Notes: generated by a model not told the origin, from the sequence alone. Numbered from the stretch's first letter, positions 50,401-63,400 are shown. The stretch: DNA of 64,000 bases from Klebsormidium nitens (GCA_000708835.1 DF237211.1:1-64000); one strand, 5' to 3'. Program-made: numbers and translations.

Positions 50401-53400
50401 CCACCCAGGCGCTCAGCCTGGCGCTCTCCCGGTGGGCCTCCTACACGCGCGCGCGCAAGAAGCGCGCGCTCCAGCGGTGGTCCGCCGCGGTGCACCGCGA
50501 GCGCACGGTGCTGCGCGCGGTGCTCCGCCGCCTGGTGCTCCTGCGGTGGCAGCGGCAGCGCGAACGGCACGCGTTCCGCATCATTGCGAACCGCCACAAG
50601 CAGTGGCTCGTGCACTCCAAGTGGGAATCCTGGCGTGGGGCGTACCTCTCGCGGTGAGCTTGGAACAAGGGTTAATTTGAATGAGATTTTGAGAGAAACT
50701 AGGTGCTTGTACAATCTGAAGAACAACCTTGAAAGTCAACCTCATCTATGCGGAGTTTGGTTTTCTGAATTGACGTTGTTGGTTTCACCCTTGGGAAGAT
50801 GATGTCGGACGCTGTTTCGACACGTTTCCCTAAGGATATTGTTGAGTCGGGGCTTCATCTCCTCACCTAAGCGCCAGTATACCGCCTCCCCTTATTCAAA
50901 AGGATTCACACGTCAAGCACGTTATCCAGTCCTCAAGGCAAGAACTTCTACCCGGCGGTATCCACCGCGCATATCCGCCGTCTTGCTGACGTCGCCAGCT
51001 CGCGCGCAGATGCCGCGGCGGCCGCAAGATCGGCATCCCGGAGCTGAAGGTGCTGTCGCGCGCGATGGGCGCGTGGCAGGCGCGCGTGCAGGAGTACCGG
51101 CGCAAGAAGGAGCGGCTGCAGCTCGCGCAGGAGTTCCGGAACAAGACGCTCCTCTGGCAGGCGCTCTCGCGCTGGCTATACTTTCAGGTAATGGCATATG
51201 TTAGGCCTTGGCACTTCCGTGCTGGCTCTACTTCCAGGTAAAGGTTTACTAGGCCTTGCCCCTTTCGCGCCGGTTCTGCCCTTAGGAAAGGCAAACGCGT
51301 GGGCCTCGGACGTCTGCGAGATGCTCTAGTGCCTGCAATGTGCCGTCATGTGTAGACGTAAGGCGGGGTTCTGCAAAGCTCTCAGAGTTGTGTTCGGTGT
51401 GAGAGCACTACTCGTGTCGCACCGAAAGACTGCTCTCGGGCGCTGGGGCGAGCCGGAGGGCGCTTAACCGCGAATCGATGGTCCACAGACGTTCTAAAAA
51501 GATGCAGACTCCTCCTTTCGACACGGAAGCTTGCGATATGAGGGTCATTGAGGGCAGATTTTCTGCCTTCACAGACTACGGATCGCTAAAGCATGCCACT
51601 TCGTACTGTCTACATTCCGGTCAATTCTTTGGCGACTTTTCGTCTGATCAGTTTTATCGTTTTCCGTTTAGGACTGGCGCGCGCACAAGGCCGAACTGCT
51701 CCGGACTGCGGATCTACGGCGCCCGCTGTGGCTGCTCAAGGCCGGTTTTCGGGGGCTGCACGAGAACGTCGCACTCTCGCGTGAAAAGAAGCGCGAGCGC
51801 GAGCGCGCAGTGGAAACTGCGCTCTCGCAGTGGGCAAAACAGGTGAGCGTCTTAGGAGTGAAGTCCTCTTTTGTGGAGCTTCAATGGAAGTAAATTTCTC
51901 GTGTTGTCTATGTTTTAGGGCAGCTATCCGACGTCGGGTGGCTGCGAATATGTCTTGGTTCGGGGCAAGGGGATTGTGAGAGGCAGAACTGCAGGTATAT
52001 ATCGATGAGAGAAATTTTCTACGAAGTTTCATAGCTGTCACCTAACCATCCGATTTGTCTGGGCCCGCGCTGGGTAAGATTCTGATCAGGCAAGCTTACG
52101 TGTCGCTACGTCTCTTGGCTACCGAAGAAGATTCCCCGCAACATCGATCGCTCTTTCTTTCTCGTGCAGGCGTCAAAGCACTGCTTTCGAAAGTGGGCAC
52201 TGCTTCCGGAGCACGCGCGGCAGAAACGAGAGACGATAAAGGCCGCCCACGAGGCCTTCTGCCGGCTCCTCAAGGCCCGAAGCCTCCGCTGGTGGAACAA
52301 GTACCGGTTGCAGCGGCGGGAGGGCGCGCGCATGAAAGAAGCGGCGTCGCGGTTCCGCGCGCGCGTGCTCTTCCGGCGCACGCGCCTCGCGGCCGCGGAG
52401 TATCAGGAGTACAAAAAGCTGTCCGCCGTCCGGAAGGCCGAACGGGACCACGTGGTGTCCGAGTTTCGGACGCTGACGGGGAAGCGGAAAGCGTTGCGAG
52501 GGTTCCGGTGGGCGGTCCGGGAACGGGCGTGGAAGGAGGGCGCAACAACTAGAGCGGCGAAGTGCGCTCGCGTGCACTGTTTGGTGCGCGTGCTGGCGCA
52601 GTGGGGGTACTTCGTGGGGCGGCAGCGGCTCGACCGGGAGCACTCGAAGCGGGCCGACGCGCACCGGCGGCGAGCGGCGCTCAGGACGGGGTTTAGGGTT
52701 TGGAGGCGCGCGCGCGCGCGGAGGGTTGCGGAGCAGGGGAAGCGGCGGGCTGCTGTAGAGATGGGGAGAAAGGGCGTGCTCCGGAGGATGCTGCGCGCGT
52801 GGCACGGGTGGCTGGCGGTGCGCGGGGACTCGGAGGTGTGGGACAAGCGGCGGGAGGAGCTGTGTCTCAGAGCCCTGTTCAGAGTGAGCTGCTGACGGCT
52901 ATCCCGCAGATTTTGTCGAGTTTTCATTGTGTTAGGGATGATAGACATCATACCTGGTGGGGTCAAGACGAATTGGTGTCATGCCCTTCTGGAAAGTCGG
53001 ACTCTTCTTAAGAGATCACTGAAGCACAGGAGACAGTACAGGAGACAGTAAGAGGTCCTCAACGAGACCCAAACCTGCTTTTCGCTGTCTTTTTCACAAC
53101 CCCAGTCTCTCAGATAACCCTCATGTGCACTGGTCTCGCGGATGTTAAGACCTGCAATCTCGTTACATGTAGGGTCCTTGATCAACCGCTGGCTCTCTTG
53201 TCTGCAGAGCTGGCACGCTTTGGTCGGCCGCCAAAACGCAATTCGCGAGGCCATCGCCGCGCGCGACACCCACCCGCTCGCCGACGTCATGCCCACGTGG
53301 CACGACGTGGCGCGCCGGCGGCGCCTCCAGCGGCGCTGCGTCCACCGGTGGCGAGCCGCGGCCGCTGCCGCGGCTTTCCAAACCTGGGCCGAGCGCATGG

Positions 53401-54341
53401 CAGATATGAGGCGGAAACGCCACCTGCTGGGGAGGGCGATTCAGCGCTGGATTGCGGCCCCATATCCGTTGATTCAAGTCGCCCTCCGGTGCTTCGACCA
53501 CTGGAAGGCGCTCGTCGAGACGAAGAAACGGGTGAACGGGGGAAAAGCGGGAATGGTCGCGAGGAAAGCGCGACAGACGCGCGGCCGCGTTGTGGCCACG
53601 TGGCGGGAGGAGGTGGAGCACAGGAACCGGTTGCGCGTCGCATTCGGACTTGTGAGCCATCGGGCAAGGCGCGGGTTGAAGCGGCAGTGTCTGGAGGGCT
53701 GGAGGGCGGCTGCTTTAGGAGGGGCACAGGTGAGGAGAGTTGCCCGCGGTGTACAATCGCGTGGGCCTGGCAGTTCTTAGGAAGTCGTATCATGCGTTGT
53801 CGTCAAGTCGGTTTTCATGTAGCAACTCCGTCTTCATGTAGCAATTGTTATTTTTGAAGAGTCCCGGTGCGGTTCAGGTGAATTCCCACGGCACTCTCCT
53901 GATGGATGCCGGCGCTGCGTGTCTGGATATCTGCACGTCTGGGTGCTCATTGGATAGCTTTCCCATCCCTTTATGCAGGAAACAATGTCGGAACAGCGAG
54001 CTCCCAAAACCACGGAGCGCCCCCAAGTTCAACCTGTACCCGTTGCCTTCGACCCTCCAAGGGAGAGCCGACTTTCGTTCGGTTCTGAGGCCACCGCTGC
54101 GGATGATGTTGAGTGTGCGGCTGACGAGGAACCGTCGCGGTTCCGCGCTTTGTCTGATGTGTTGGCCATCAGCCGCGCTATCAAAGTCGTGGCGCAGTGG
54201 CGGGCGGTGATCGCTCAGAGGAAAATGGCGCGGAGCCTGGAGGTGATAGCAGAGTACCGAGCGACGGACTGCGGTCCGGTGGGAACGGATACCGGGCAAG
54301 TGAACGAACGGACAGAATTTCCTCAGCACGCGGCAGCATGA
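44476..54341 (+). CDS. ARM-like plus Sfi1-like centrin-binding repeat protein, at least 1481 aa
   Basis: Seventeen exons: 44476-44589, 44876-44964, 45169-45413, 45579-45640, 45914-46014, 46212-46380, 46782-46970, 47357-47983, 48420-48660, 49079-49257, 49868-50068, 50373-50653, 51010-51187, 51672-51842, 52170-52883, 53208-53729, 53979-54341 (4446 nt, phases agree). Residues 1-323 are paired hydrophobic helices of ARM/HEAT type (for example TALRALRNLVERAP). Residues 324-640 are Ser/Pro/Gly-rich and disordered. From about 745 to 1365, some 20 units carry a tryptophan in a basic helix with roughly 30-residue spacing (LQRWSAAV, LSQWAKQ, FRKWALL, FDHWKALV, VATWREEV), the pattern of Sfi1 repeats, each of which binds one centrin along a long helix. 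A role at centrioles, basal bodies or another centrin structure is inferred. The true N-terminus may be further upstream. Exons are markedly Arg- and GC-rich. I know of no named plant gene with this layout. Confidence 0.8.
51171..51270 (+). repeat. Imperfect 50-bp tandem duplication copying a splice donor
   Basis: The unit beginning GCTGGCTATACTTTCAGGTA at 51171 is repeated at 51221 as GCTGGCTCTACTTCCAGGTA, and both continue with a TAGGCCTTG segment. The first copy contains the used exon 13 donor (after 51187). The second copy makes another good donor after 51237. Using the second would add 50 nt and shift the frame against the next exon, so it should be silent or produce a truncated isoform. 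Confidence 0.8.
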
Positions 54342-56215
54342 CTTGGAGCTAAGCAAAGTTTAGCTCGCAAGATCTTCCAAGAGTCTACTTCCAATTGTCC
54401 TCAGCAAATCATAGAGAAGCGCATCGCAGTTGGAGCGTTTTGCAGAGTTTCACTTGTGCATGAGCAGCGCAGCCGCGCAAGCGCGGCAACTCTTAAGTAC
54501 ACATCTCCACATGCATGATTGCAATGATGCCGCGAGTCGCCTACAATCCAGCTTTCATGGCATTCAGTTGCATCTGTCGTGCATCCCCATGTGCATTTGA
54601 CAGTGCATGACAAATATACTCATGCTCAGTCCCCCGCGCGCAAGTCGCTCATTCAATGCTATAATACCTAAAGCTTGCAGCATCCACTTAGTGCAGGTTG
54701 GAGATGCTAGCTGCGCGCACATGTGGTGCGGCGCAATTGACCACTGATCACATACTAACAGCAGCATGTGCTTGTTTAACCACTGAGCCCGGACTCCATG
54801 GCTCCTTTCGCAACACACGATGGCAAGCTCGCAGGCTCAACGTTGCTCTAGGCGCTCCCGCATCCGATCGTAGTCGCGACTAAGGTTAACCCGTTAGCCT
54901 TGCACGTATTCCATGGATATGCACGCTTCAGCTAGTGCACATGTGCATGGTCCATGAGAGGACGCCAAATGCGGAGGCCTCAGGCTGTAGCATGTATAGA
55001 TTTCCAGCATATGGCTCATGCTGTTCGCAATCATGATCACTAACGGTCCGCACTGCCAGAAGCACAATTGCAACGGCTACAACACACATGTGCGAGGCCA
55101 TATATGCACAATGAATGATGTCAATGGAGGCTGTACGTGCATCATAGCAGATTTGCAGGCATGACTGACGGTCATGTAATTGTCAGGTTCTGATGTCCAT
55201 ATGACCGGGCATGATTGCGGACCAAATGCATATGTTCCAAGGCGTCGGCTCTACCCCGCTGCGCTACCACTGTTCAGGCCACTGCAACTGCTCACGCACA
55301 TGCTGGGCCGCCAGCAAGGACCGTCCTGACATGGAAGGACGCTCCGCAAAATCTGCCATTTACTTATGTTGAATCCATGGATACTTTATCCAGCTACAGA
55401 TTCTCAAAACGATGAGACAACTCATGTGCTCCGGAAGGGCACATGTAGAAGAACAAAAAGCATGCGCCGTAATTTTTGTCAAGCCATGCTGTCCATTTAA
55501 GATAGTCGGAGCGGTCCATACCGTGCTGATGGTGGCGACTGCAGGGGAAACAATCTTCGTACCCCTCTTTGTGTTGCCTATCTCAGACCAATGAAAGATC
55601 AGGACAGCAGAGAGACACTCAACGATCACAAGTGGCACGAACGATCGATCTTGATACAGAACGGAATGACTTCTCAAAGAAAAAGAAAAGCAGTCTCTTC
55701 TCCTCAGCAGTACCTGCCACCTTTCCTCAAGCAGATGCGGGCAAGAGCCAACAGTCACCGCTTCCTTGGCAAGGGGGCAACTGGGGCCCGCATCCTCGGG
55801 TTACCAGTATTTTTCCATCATTGGAGAATTCAGAGAAGCTTGAAAGACGTTGAAAAAATCGCAACGTTGGGACACTAACCGTCAGACGATGACTGTACGA
55901 GTGAGTTGTTCATGTGCAGTCCACAACTACCAGAGAGAAGCTACTTGCAAAAGAAATAAGTGTAGGTGGAGTTCTAGGGATGGCCTCTGACCCCAACAGA
56001 CAAGTGAAGAAAGAGTCCAGCCTTGTGTGTTCCAATCGGATTTGAGCCAGCTTCCGTTAGCATCCGAAAATCAAATTGTCGCTGCCAATGTCAGCATGAA
56101 CGGGACAATAATGTCTGACGAAATGCGACAGTTCCAGAGACACTGCCAGTAGTGTATTGTACTGTTCTCAAAAGCAGGAATGACGCAGTGCTTCCGCATC
56201 TCAGCGCCTCTGCTC
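54342..56215. other. Intergenic region between convergent genes
   Basis: About 1.9 kb between the ARM-Sfi1 stop (+) and the oxidoreductase stop (-). AT-rich with many ATGCAT/GCACAT words. A 95-codon open frame at 55591-55878 (+) with its own ATG has no domain or flanking exon. A tRNA-like arm near 55235-55265 was examined and rejected. Nothing else is recognised. Confidence 0.5.
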
Positions 56216-59200
56216 CTAGAAGTTCATCAGGATGCGTTCCCGTGCGATCCCTTGTTCCGTGAGCATCTCGATCAGTTCCTGCGCGCAAACCATCGACAAA
56301 TAACTCCTGAGTTCTCTTTCTTCGAACAACTCCTACCCAGTAGCCTTATAACGCACATTATCATCCAAACCCGACTCGTTCCGGCAAGAGGTCGGACTGA
56401 ACGGAGCAGCAGAGCATTGAGAAACAGAACAGCACAACGTGCCACCAGTTAATGACAAAGCCGAGCCAAAAAACACACTCACTTGACACATCTCCTTCTG
56501 ACCAACGAGCACGGCGCCGGTCGTCGCTGGGTCGGCGATCGGCGGGTCCTTCCGGTACTTCTCCTGGACGAAGCCAACGAAGCCGTCCTTCCCAGGGGGC
56601 TCGGAGAACACGGGGATCACACGCACACCCGACTCCTCCCAGCTCTTGAATCGCTCCTGGATTCAACAAGATTTGAATTCAGGAGTTTGGAGGCAGTGGG
56701 GCTCGAAGCTGTTAAGAGATCGGATTAAGGCTCCATCCGAGGGGCCAAATGCACCAGACGAAGAGGGGGAGAAGCGCGGAAACCTTGCAGCCGCACATCC
56801 AGGCTGCCCTTGTCGCGGATATCTAAACGAAGGTCCTAAAAATCAGGAGGCCCGAACAAATTAAGAACAAGCTAACCAACCGAGCCTCGTCTTTCCGACC
56901 TTAATGTAGTCCCAGTGTTTTCCGCAACGTAAGCCCCCCGCGTCAAGCCTTTAAGGACACCAGCATACAAGCGGCTGCAGTAAGGAGTGCCAATTTAACA
57001 CTAAAGAGCTCCGTTGCCAACGACTCACAGAACATGAATGGCATTTCTTAGCGTAAGAGGTGCTACTCAATCTGCGCCGAGGAGCCCTGGTAAGCCAGCA
57101 AGACAGGCATAGCCAGAGTGCCAGACATCCGGATTAGGGCGTTATTCGTAGACCCCCCCAGCAAATAATTCGACTGGATTTAGTGCAACAAATTAGGACC
57201 ACGAAACCAGAAACCAGACCAACCACTAAGAGCAATCTGTGCAAACTTTCAAAGTCAAAGACCAACACCAGGGTGCAGTTGCTAGGATTGCCCTATCTCG
57301 TCACCTGGAAGGCCATGGCGCTTGACCGGAACGCTCCATAGTAGAGCCGCACATCCTTTCGCTTGTCAGCCTCAAACCCGTTCTCAATGAGCGATCTGAT
57401 TGGGCTGCAGAGAGGACGCGCACCGTTCACACCAGTGAGCAAAGGCCGTTGGTCTTCATCTGAGTTGACCGTGTCAATACATACGGTACTGGTTTATCAG
57501 GATAACCTGGTGCATAAATCACCACCCAAAACACAGAGCGTCTGAGTTCGAAACGTGGCACCATCAAGATTGCAACGCTGTCCATAAGGCAGCTAATGCA
57601 AAGTGGAGTCTACTGTGCCGGCTCTGCTCTGACTTGCTGGATCTCTTATAACGCCCGGGTCCGGATATTCTCATGAGCTTAAGGATTATTTCTCAAGTAG
57701 AGTGTCATGTAGGCTCCTTGGGCAACCTAAACAAAAATGCACATGAGCAGAATACAAAGTAGCTGAGACCTGCTCCGCACCCTCCCATTTCAGAGTGTAC
57801 AAACTCCCTCTGGAAAGAGCTGGCTCTCAAAGGGAGAACTATGCAAAACGGGAGAGCGCCAACCTGATTCCACTTCCGGTGGCAAAGATGAGCACAGTGG
57901 GAAAGTCAGAGGGAGGCGCAATCAGGTCGATGTTGAAGCCCTTTCCCGCAACCGCGCTGACAAACAGCTTGTCTCCTGCACAGGAATGAGGCGGATGCGT
58001 ACTTGGCTTAATTCAAGTCTTCTCAGAGACAAAACATATTGATCACGATTTTGGGGTGTCAGGATACCAACGAGCACTTCAGAACTGGTGTTAGTATGAA
58101 AGACAAGACATGTTTATTATCGATTTTGGGGTTTGAGGATACCAACGAACACTTCAGAACTGGTGTTAGTGTGCAAATCTTGACCACCTATCTAACTGAC
58201 CTTGGCTTAGCAGCGAGGGTGACCAGGCGGCCTCTACCACACTCTCAAATACACTTCGACACACTCACCTTTCGATAAATTTGAGAGCAACTCGCTAGTT
58301 CCCCCATTGTCTCGGATGAGGACCTCTAGGATCCCGCTGCGCAAACATTGGGCATGACCAGATAAGCAGAGGTCTCAACACAGCAGACTTCTCAACACCC
58401 CATGTGATTGCATAACAAGCCGTTGATCATGAACAATACCTCACATGAGCTTATACCAGAACTCATTAAGAGCTCGTCGCAAACCAACATCCGTCATCTC
58501 ATTTGTCGCTGATCTCACCTTTGTGACTCTTTCGGTGATGATGCGAGGGCAATATAAGCCGGTTTGCTGTCCCCCACCTTCATCTGGATGTACTGGCCAG
58601 GAATCGTGTACCCTGCTGTGAGGCCATCAATCTGTTTCAGCAACCACACAACAACGTCACTCAGTAGGCTAGCAAAATTCTGGTTTCAGGAGTTCAGAAG
58701 TCCCACAAACTTCTACAGGAACTTCAAAAAACCTGCTGCTGGTTTGCAGAAAGCCCAGGAATACTGTTTCTGCCTGTTCCAAGTGCTTGAAAGGGCAGGG
58801 TCTGAACACAAGGGCGCTGACCTCTCGCACGTCAACCCACAAGCTGGTGAGCAGATCCCCCGCCTTCTTCGCATCCGTTATGGTGGCTTCTTTCCAGTCA
58901 ACCTGTGCGTTCCAATCTGCCATCACCACCCCCAATTGCTGGTTACTTCTGGCTGTGCTCTGAACCTCCCGCACGCTTTGGACTTGGAAGCGGGATGATA
59001 GGTCACGAGAGAGGAAGGAGGTGGTGGTAAGCTGCTGAGCGGCGCACCCTGGGCATGGGGAACTTGGGCGAAACCCTGGTGCTGCAAGAAAGACAAGTCA
59101 GGGAAAACCGATCGGATTATTCTTATGGCATCATGTGGTTTGCTTCAGCGGTTTGCAGCTTTCGAAGCACAACTTTGGACAGCGAGCACATTCTGGTTTT

Positions 59201-59574
59201 CCAACCCCTCTTGTGCGCTGAGACCAGTGGATGCGGATTCTCTGAGCTGCTGCTGATTGATCTCTGCCAGAAGTGCCGGAAAGAAACCTTCTGGACGATA
59301 TTGTTGATCAAGCACTGAGCGACAGAAGGTGCACTTTCAATTGTAAGCTGAGATGTTGCATGTTTATAACAAGTTGCTATCTCAGACCCTCGTCAAGCAT
59401 CCACTCTTGATCATACCGCCGTGACTACAATCCTCAAGAAGTACTCCAGATTGTGAAGTGATTACCTGGACTCCAAAGGGTCCCTCCATATGAGCCAGAG
59501 GGGGCGCTGTTTCTCCTAGGTTTCAGCAGGCCAAAAGACGCTGTGGCTACTGACTGACACGCGGTCGTGGCCAT
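56216..59574 (-). CDS. FNR-family FAD/NAD(P)H oxidoreductase, PKIWI502-like, 332 aa
   Basis: Eight exons: 59466-59574, 58822-59081, 58519-58631, 58269-58336, 57864-57975, 57305-57404, 56483-56656, 56216-56278 (999 nt, phases agree). The fold is the ferredoxin-NADP reductase type. The FAD half includes the beta-barrel strand IPGQYIQMKV and ALASSP, and the NAD(P) half includes the nucleotide loop IFATGSGISPIRSL (about 213-226), then VRLYYGA and TTGAVLVGQKEM, ending in a helix and ILMNF. The whole closely resembles the plant protein annotated as fruit protein PKIWI502, a chloroplast-located oxidoreductase of unknown substrate. The first about 70 residues are Ser/Thr/Arg-rich, a plausible transit peptide. 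The start is the only ATG in the open frame of exon 1. No ferredoxin or haemoglobin domain is attached, so the electron partner is unknown. Confidence 0.9.
58046..58170. repeat. Two-copy 75-bp-period direct repeat in oxidoreductase intron
   Basis: A 50-bp block beginning CGATTTTGGGGT and ending CTGGTGTTAGT is present at 58046-58095 and 58121-58170 with only a few mismatches. It lies in the intron between exons 58269-58336 and 57864-57975 and creates a spurious open frame with repeated DTNEHFRTGVS. It is a recent local duplication, possibly the start of a minisatellite. Confidence 0.85.
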
Positions 59575-60494
59575 GGTGCTCTGCCTGTATCTGCGGCTGA
59601 TTACGAAGCCTCTGGATTCGAGCAACACGTTCACCGCTCGTTCAATGTGCAGGAACGCCAGCGGCCTTGCCGTTCGAAGTGAGCAAATGAGGCAAGCCGG
59701 AGGAGCACTTGGTACCAAGATCTCGCGCTCAACGTGAGCAATGTGGAGCAGAGGAGGCCACCTGCTTCACCTGAACTTCAAGAACCACACCACCTTGAAG
59801 AAGACGCAATGCCGTCGGTGCTTCTCGGTCTGAAATGGCCACCATGATGCAGCAAAGAACGCAGTCAACTCTGTGCTGAAGGAGCCAGCAACTAGGATGA
59901 CGGGATTTGTCAAAGTCGGCATCCCACACATACGTGCTCAAAAGCGCACAGACGGTACCTACCTTCTGCGGAGGTTGCTTTCCTCAACATCGTTCGACAG
60001 ATTCATGCTCATGAGCGGAAAAGTGGGTGGCAGAGTACGTCGGCATCGAACCTAAACTAGGAACGATCTTGTGGATAAATGCTGACGGTATGATACCGGT
60101 ATCTCTGGTTTTTGCCGCCACATGCGCGCCCATGTGGTGTGACTTTCCCAGTCAGACTTGACCAATTGAAAACTTGAAGTTGGAGTCGAAGCCAATTGCA
60201 CAGGCAGAGGAAGCGCCATGGTTGCCATGCCGTAGGTGCACAGCTGTGGCCTCCCAGAAGGAAAGCTTTCCAGCTGCAGGAGGTGCATTGAAGCTGCTTC
60301 GACTGCCTGGACGGACGTCTCCCCAGGAGAACCTCATGTAGTTGAAATTTAGCCAAAATCGGGTCGTAGGGACCGCCGAAGAAAGGAGGGGCCCCTTACG
60401 AACGGCAACCATTACCTGTTAAATTCAAATGTTAGACAGGCCCACGCAATAGCACGCATCCGTGTTGACCATCTCAGAGTGTTAACAGTGAAGC
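59575..60494. other. Divergent promoter region (oxidoreductase / MYB-CC)
   Basis: About 0.9 kb between two outward-pointing starts. TACCGGTA occurs at 60094-60101. An 86-codon minus-strand open frame with an ATG at 60412 lies here. It has no domain and is treated as unsupported. Confidence 0.5.
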
Positions 60495-63400
60495 ATGGAT
60501 GATCATTTGATGCTTACCGATCCAACTTCGGAGGAGGGGCCAGAGGGAGTTCTTGTGGCCCCAGAGTGGCCTCCGTGGTCGGAATTTAACCCGGACGATG
60601 ACTCACTTGCAACTGGGTGGAACAGTTTGCTGCAAGTCGGGAACGAGAATGACGGGGGCATTGGTGGGATGCAGGATCAGGTATGTGCTCTCGTCTCCTG
60701 CGCCCATCCGCAAGCTGAGGTCGGCAAAGAAAATTTTGCATGAGAAGCTTTTGCTGATGCCGACACTAAACCTCAGTCTGTATCCTGTGACTGGTCTGAG
60801 GAGGGGCTTGATTCTACATACTAACCTTTAGTTGCCGGCCCTGGTAGAGTGTTGCTGTAGATTTGGATAATCACCTAAGAATGACCGTTTTGCATTCTCA
60901 TCCCACTGAGAACTTGCGCCCGGGCAGATAAAGCTCTGCTCAAAGCATTTAAGCACTTTCGTTCAGGTAGGTTCAGTCTCATGAAGGATGAGTTTATACC
61001 GCATGCTAATTGCCGTGCACTCCATGTTTTACAGCTTCTTTCAGAACCTGCTTTGAAGGATGACCTAAAGCCCGTTTCGGATTCAAGTGAAGGGATGTTA
61101 CCAGCCACCCACCCGCCCGAGGCAGGTCCCTCGCAGCCTTTCCATCATGGTGCACAGTCAGCCCCCGCCCCATTGCAGCAGCAATTAGAGCAGCAGCAGC
61201 AGCAGGAAGCGCAGAATGCTTTGCACAATAGCTGGCCAATGACTGGCCCCGGTCCTTTGAGGGGCCACGCAGGATCCTCTTTACTGCCTGGGATGTCTGG
61301 GATGGTGTCTCAAGCCGCCGCAGCGGACAGCGATGAAAGAGCAAACCTTTTGTGGGGTGCCCCTTCATCCAAGCAGCGCCTGCGTTGGACCCCGGAGTTG
61401 CACGAACGGTTTATAAAAGCTGTGGAGTCTTTGGGAGGACCCGACAGTGAGTTTACCTCCTTGGTGTCTCTAACCATGCCAGAGGTTTACCTTGTTCATG
61501 AATTTCAATGAGTATCATTTGAGATAACCCCCCATTTCTCCAAAATGCAGAATGTTGGAAACTCCCAGGGGTCTAAGACTTTGAGGGCTCTCTTGTATGC
61601 ACCTAGTTGCATGTTTGCAATCATCCTGACAATTCTGCAGGTTAATTCATTCATTTGCCAGCGCAAGTCGTGATCGTCTTCATGAACTACAAATGAGAAA
61701 AGTTTTTGGCTGCTTGGGCCTGCATCATTTCCACTGTGGCCAAGTGCAGCTCCGGGTAAAGCAATGCAAGCTGATAGGCCATCATCAGATCAGGAAGCTT
61801 TGCCGCGCTGCAGTGGTATCTGGGGCACTTCGCTCCTTGATGTACAATTGTTCCATTGAGCACTATAGCAAAGTTGATGTGCATATTACTCACATCACCT
61901 TCTCTTGCAGGGGCAACTCCTAAAAGGATTCTAGAGCTGATGGAGGTCAAAGGCCTCGAGGTATCGCATGTCAAGAGCCATTTGCAGGTCAGTTTTACCA
62001 ATTTGAAATTCTCCAAGCAAGGGGCCTTTGCGACGGATAGGTGATTCGTGTGTCTCTGCCTCAATACTAGAAGTAGGTTGGTGTAAGCACCAGCGCTACT
62101 CTCATCGCATTGCTAACCCCCCATTTGGAGTTAAGCTGTTGACGAAGAAATATTGTCCTTTTGAACAAAGAGTACACAAGCAGTTGGTAGCAATCTGCTG
62201 TTGCGGAGCATGCCTTCAGATTGTGGCCTTCTTTCTGAGAATGCCCGTTTTTGTTTGCAGAAATTTCGTATTGCAACACGAATACCGGAGTTGGGAACCT
62301 ATGGGATGCGTGAGTAACCCAGCCTTTCGCCTTCCATTACTTGCCTTTTATGTTGCCGATTGTCAGTAGCGTCTGTTGCAGTTCTGCCCTCAAAACTGCT
62401 CTTGTTAGAGCGCATTCTTGCAATCAATGGACGCTCTTTTGGATAACCTCCGGTGTTGCATTTGGAGCCTTGTATCTTGCAAACATCTGCAGCAGTATTA
62501 TTGCACAGCAGGACTAGTGTCGCCTGACGACAGTGACTTTTAGCCTGACCTGCTCGTTGCTCCTGCAGACATGGGGAGCTACCAACTTACCGCCCTTCCC
62601 AACTCCCCGATGCCCTCCCCTTCTCCCCCCCTCCCCAACCCCGCCCGGCGCCCCCCCCGCTCCATCCCGCTCCTCTAGTAAACAATCGCACAGACAGGAG
62701 TCCCATAAGCAGGAGGTTGTGTCGCCAGCACCTATCGGTCCAGAACAGGACCTCTCTCCGAAGGCTCGAAAGCCAAGCCCCCAGCCAAAGGTGCTGCAGC
62801 AAATGGTCCAGCCTGCAGCGCCGCTGGAACCACCGCAGCCGCAAGCGCAAGCACCTCCACAGCAGGGGCCAGCCACAGAGTACGTTTTCTCTATGCTGCT
62901 AGGCTGACAAATGCAGGCTGTATGGGGCGAAAGGCGGAGGTTTGGGAACTTGGAGGTTTGAAGGTCTGAACAGATTGTGACCAAAGGGTGGTCTTCCAGA
63001 AAAAGAAAGCAGCTTTGTAGGGTGGGTGGGCTGGTTGCAGGTTGGATAGCACAGGGCCTGGGTGTATGGAAAGGAATGGACCCCTGTCTATAAGGCGAGT
63101 TTGTGATGATGATTGATGCACAACTTCGAAGCTGTCAAATAGAGGTGCTTATGCCGATCTTGTCTGCTTGCAGGGTCGGCGTCGGTGCTGGTGCTGGGCC
63201 TGGGGCGGGGGCCGGGGCTGGCGGCATGGACATAATGGAGGCCCTCCGGATGCAGATGGAAGTGCAGAAGAAGCTCCATGAACAATTGGAGGTAAGCTTG
63301 TCCGGTCCACCTTGAATCCCAACAGTCCGACCAGTCAGTCAATAGAGGCCCTTATATGCTTGCCAATTGGCTTGAAGGTTCCCTCTTGAGAAGACACTCA

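Noticed and set aside
53123-53857. Plus-strand open frame of 244 codons
   Set aside because: Shadow of exon 53208-53729 in another frame. The accepted frame carries the Trp repeats.
55235-55265. tRNA-like GGTAGAGC/GTAGCGC arm on the minus strand
   Set aside because: No matching anticodon stem, T-arm or acceptor stem could be found around it.
55591-55878. 95-codon plus-strand open frame with ATG
   Set aside because: No domain, no flanking exon, and composition like the surrounding intergenic DNA.
60152-60412. 86-codon minus-strand open frame in the divergent promoter
   Set aside because: Has an ATG but no homology or splice link to the oxidoreductase, whose own first exon already has a start.
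62569-62578. Stronger acceptor at 62568 for MYB-CC exon 5
   Set aside because: It would put the Pro-rich exon out of phase with the donor at 62309. The AG ten bases downstream restores the frame. cDNA would decide.
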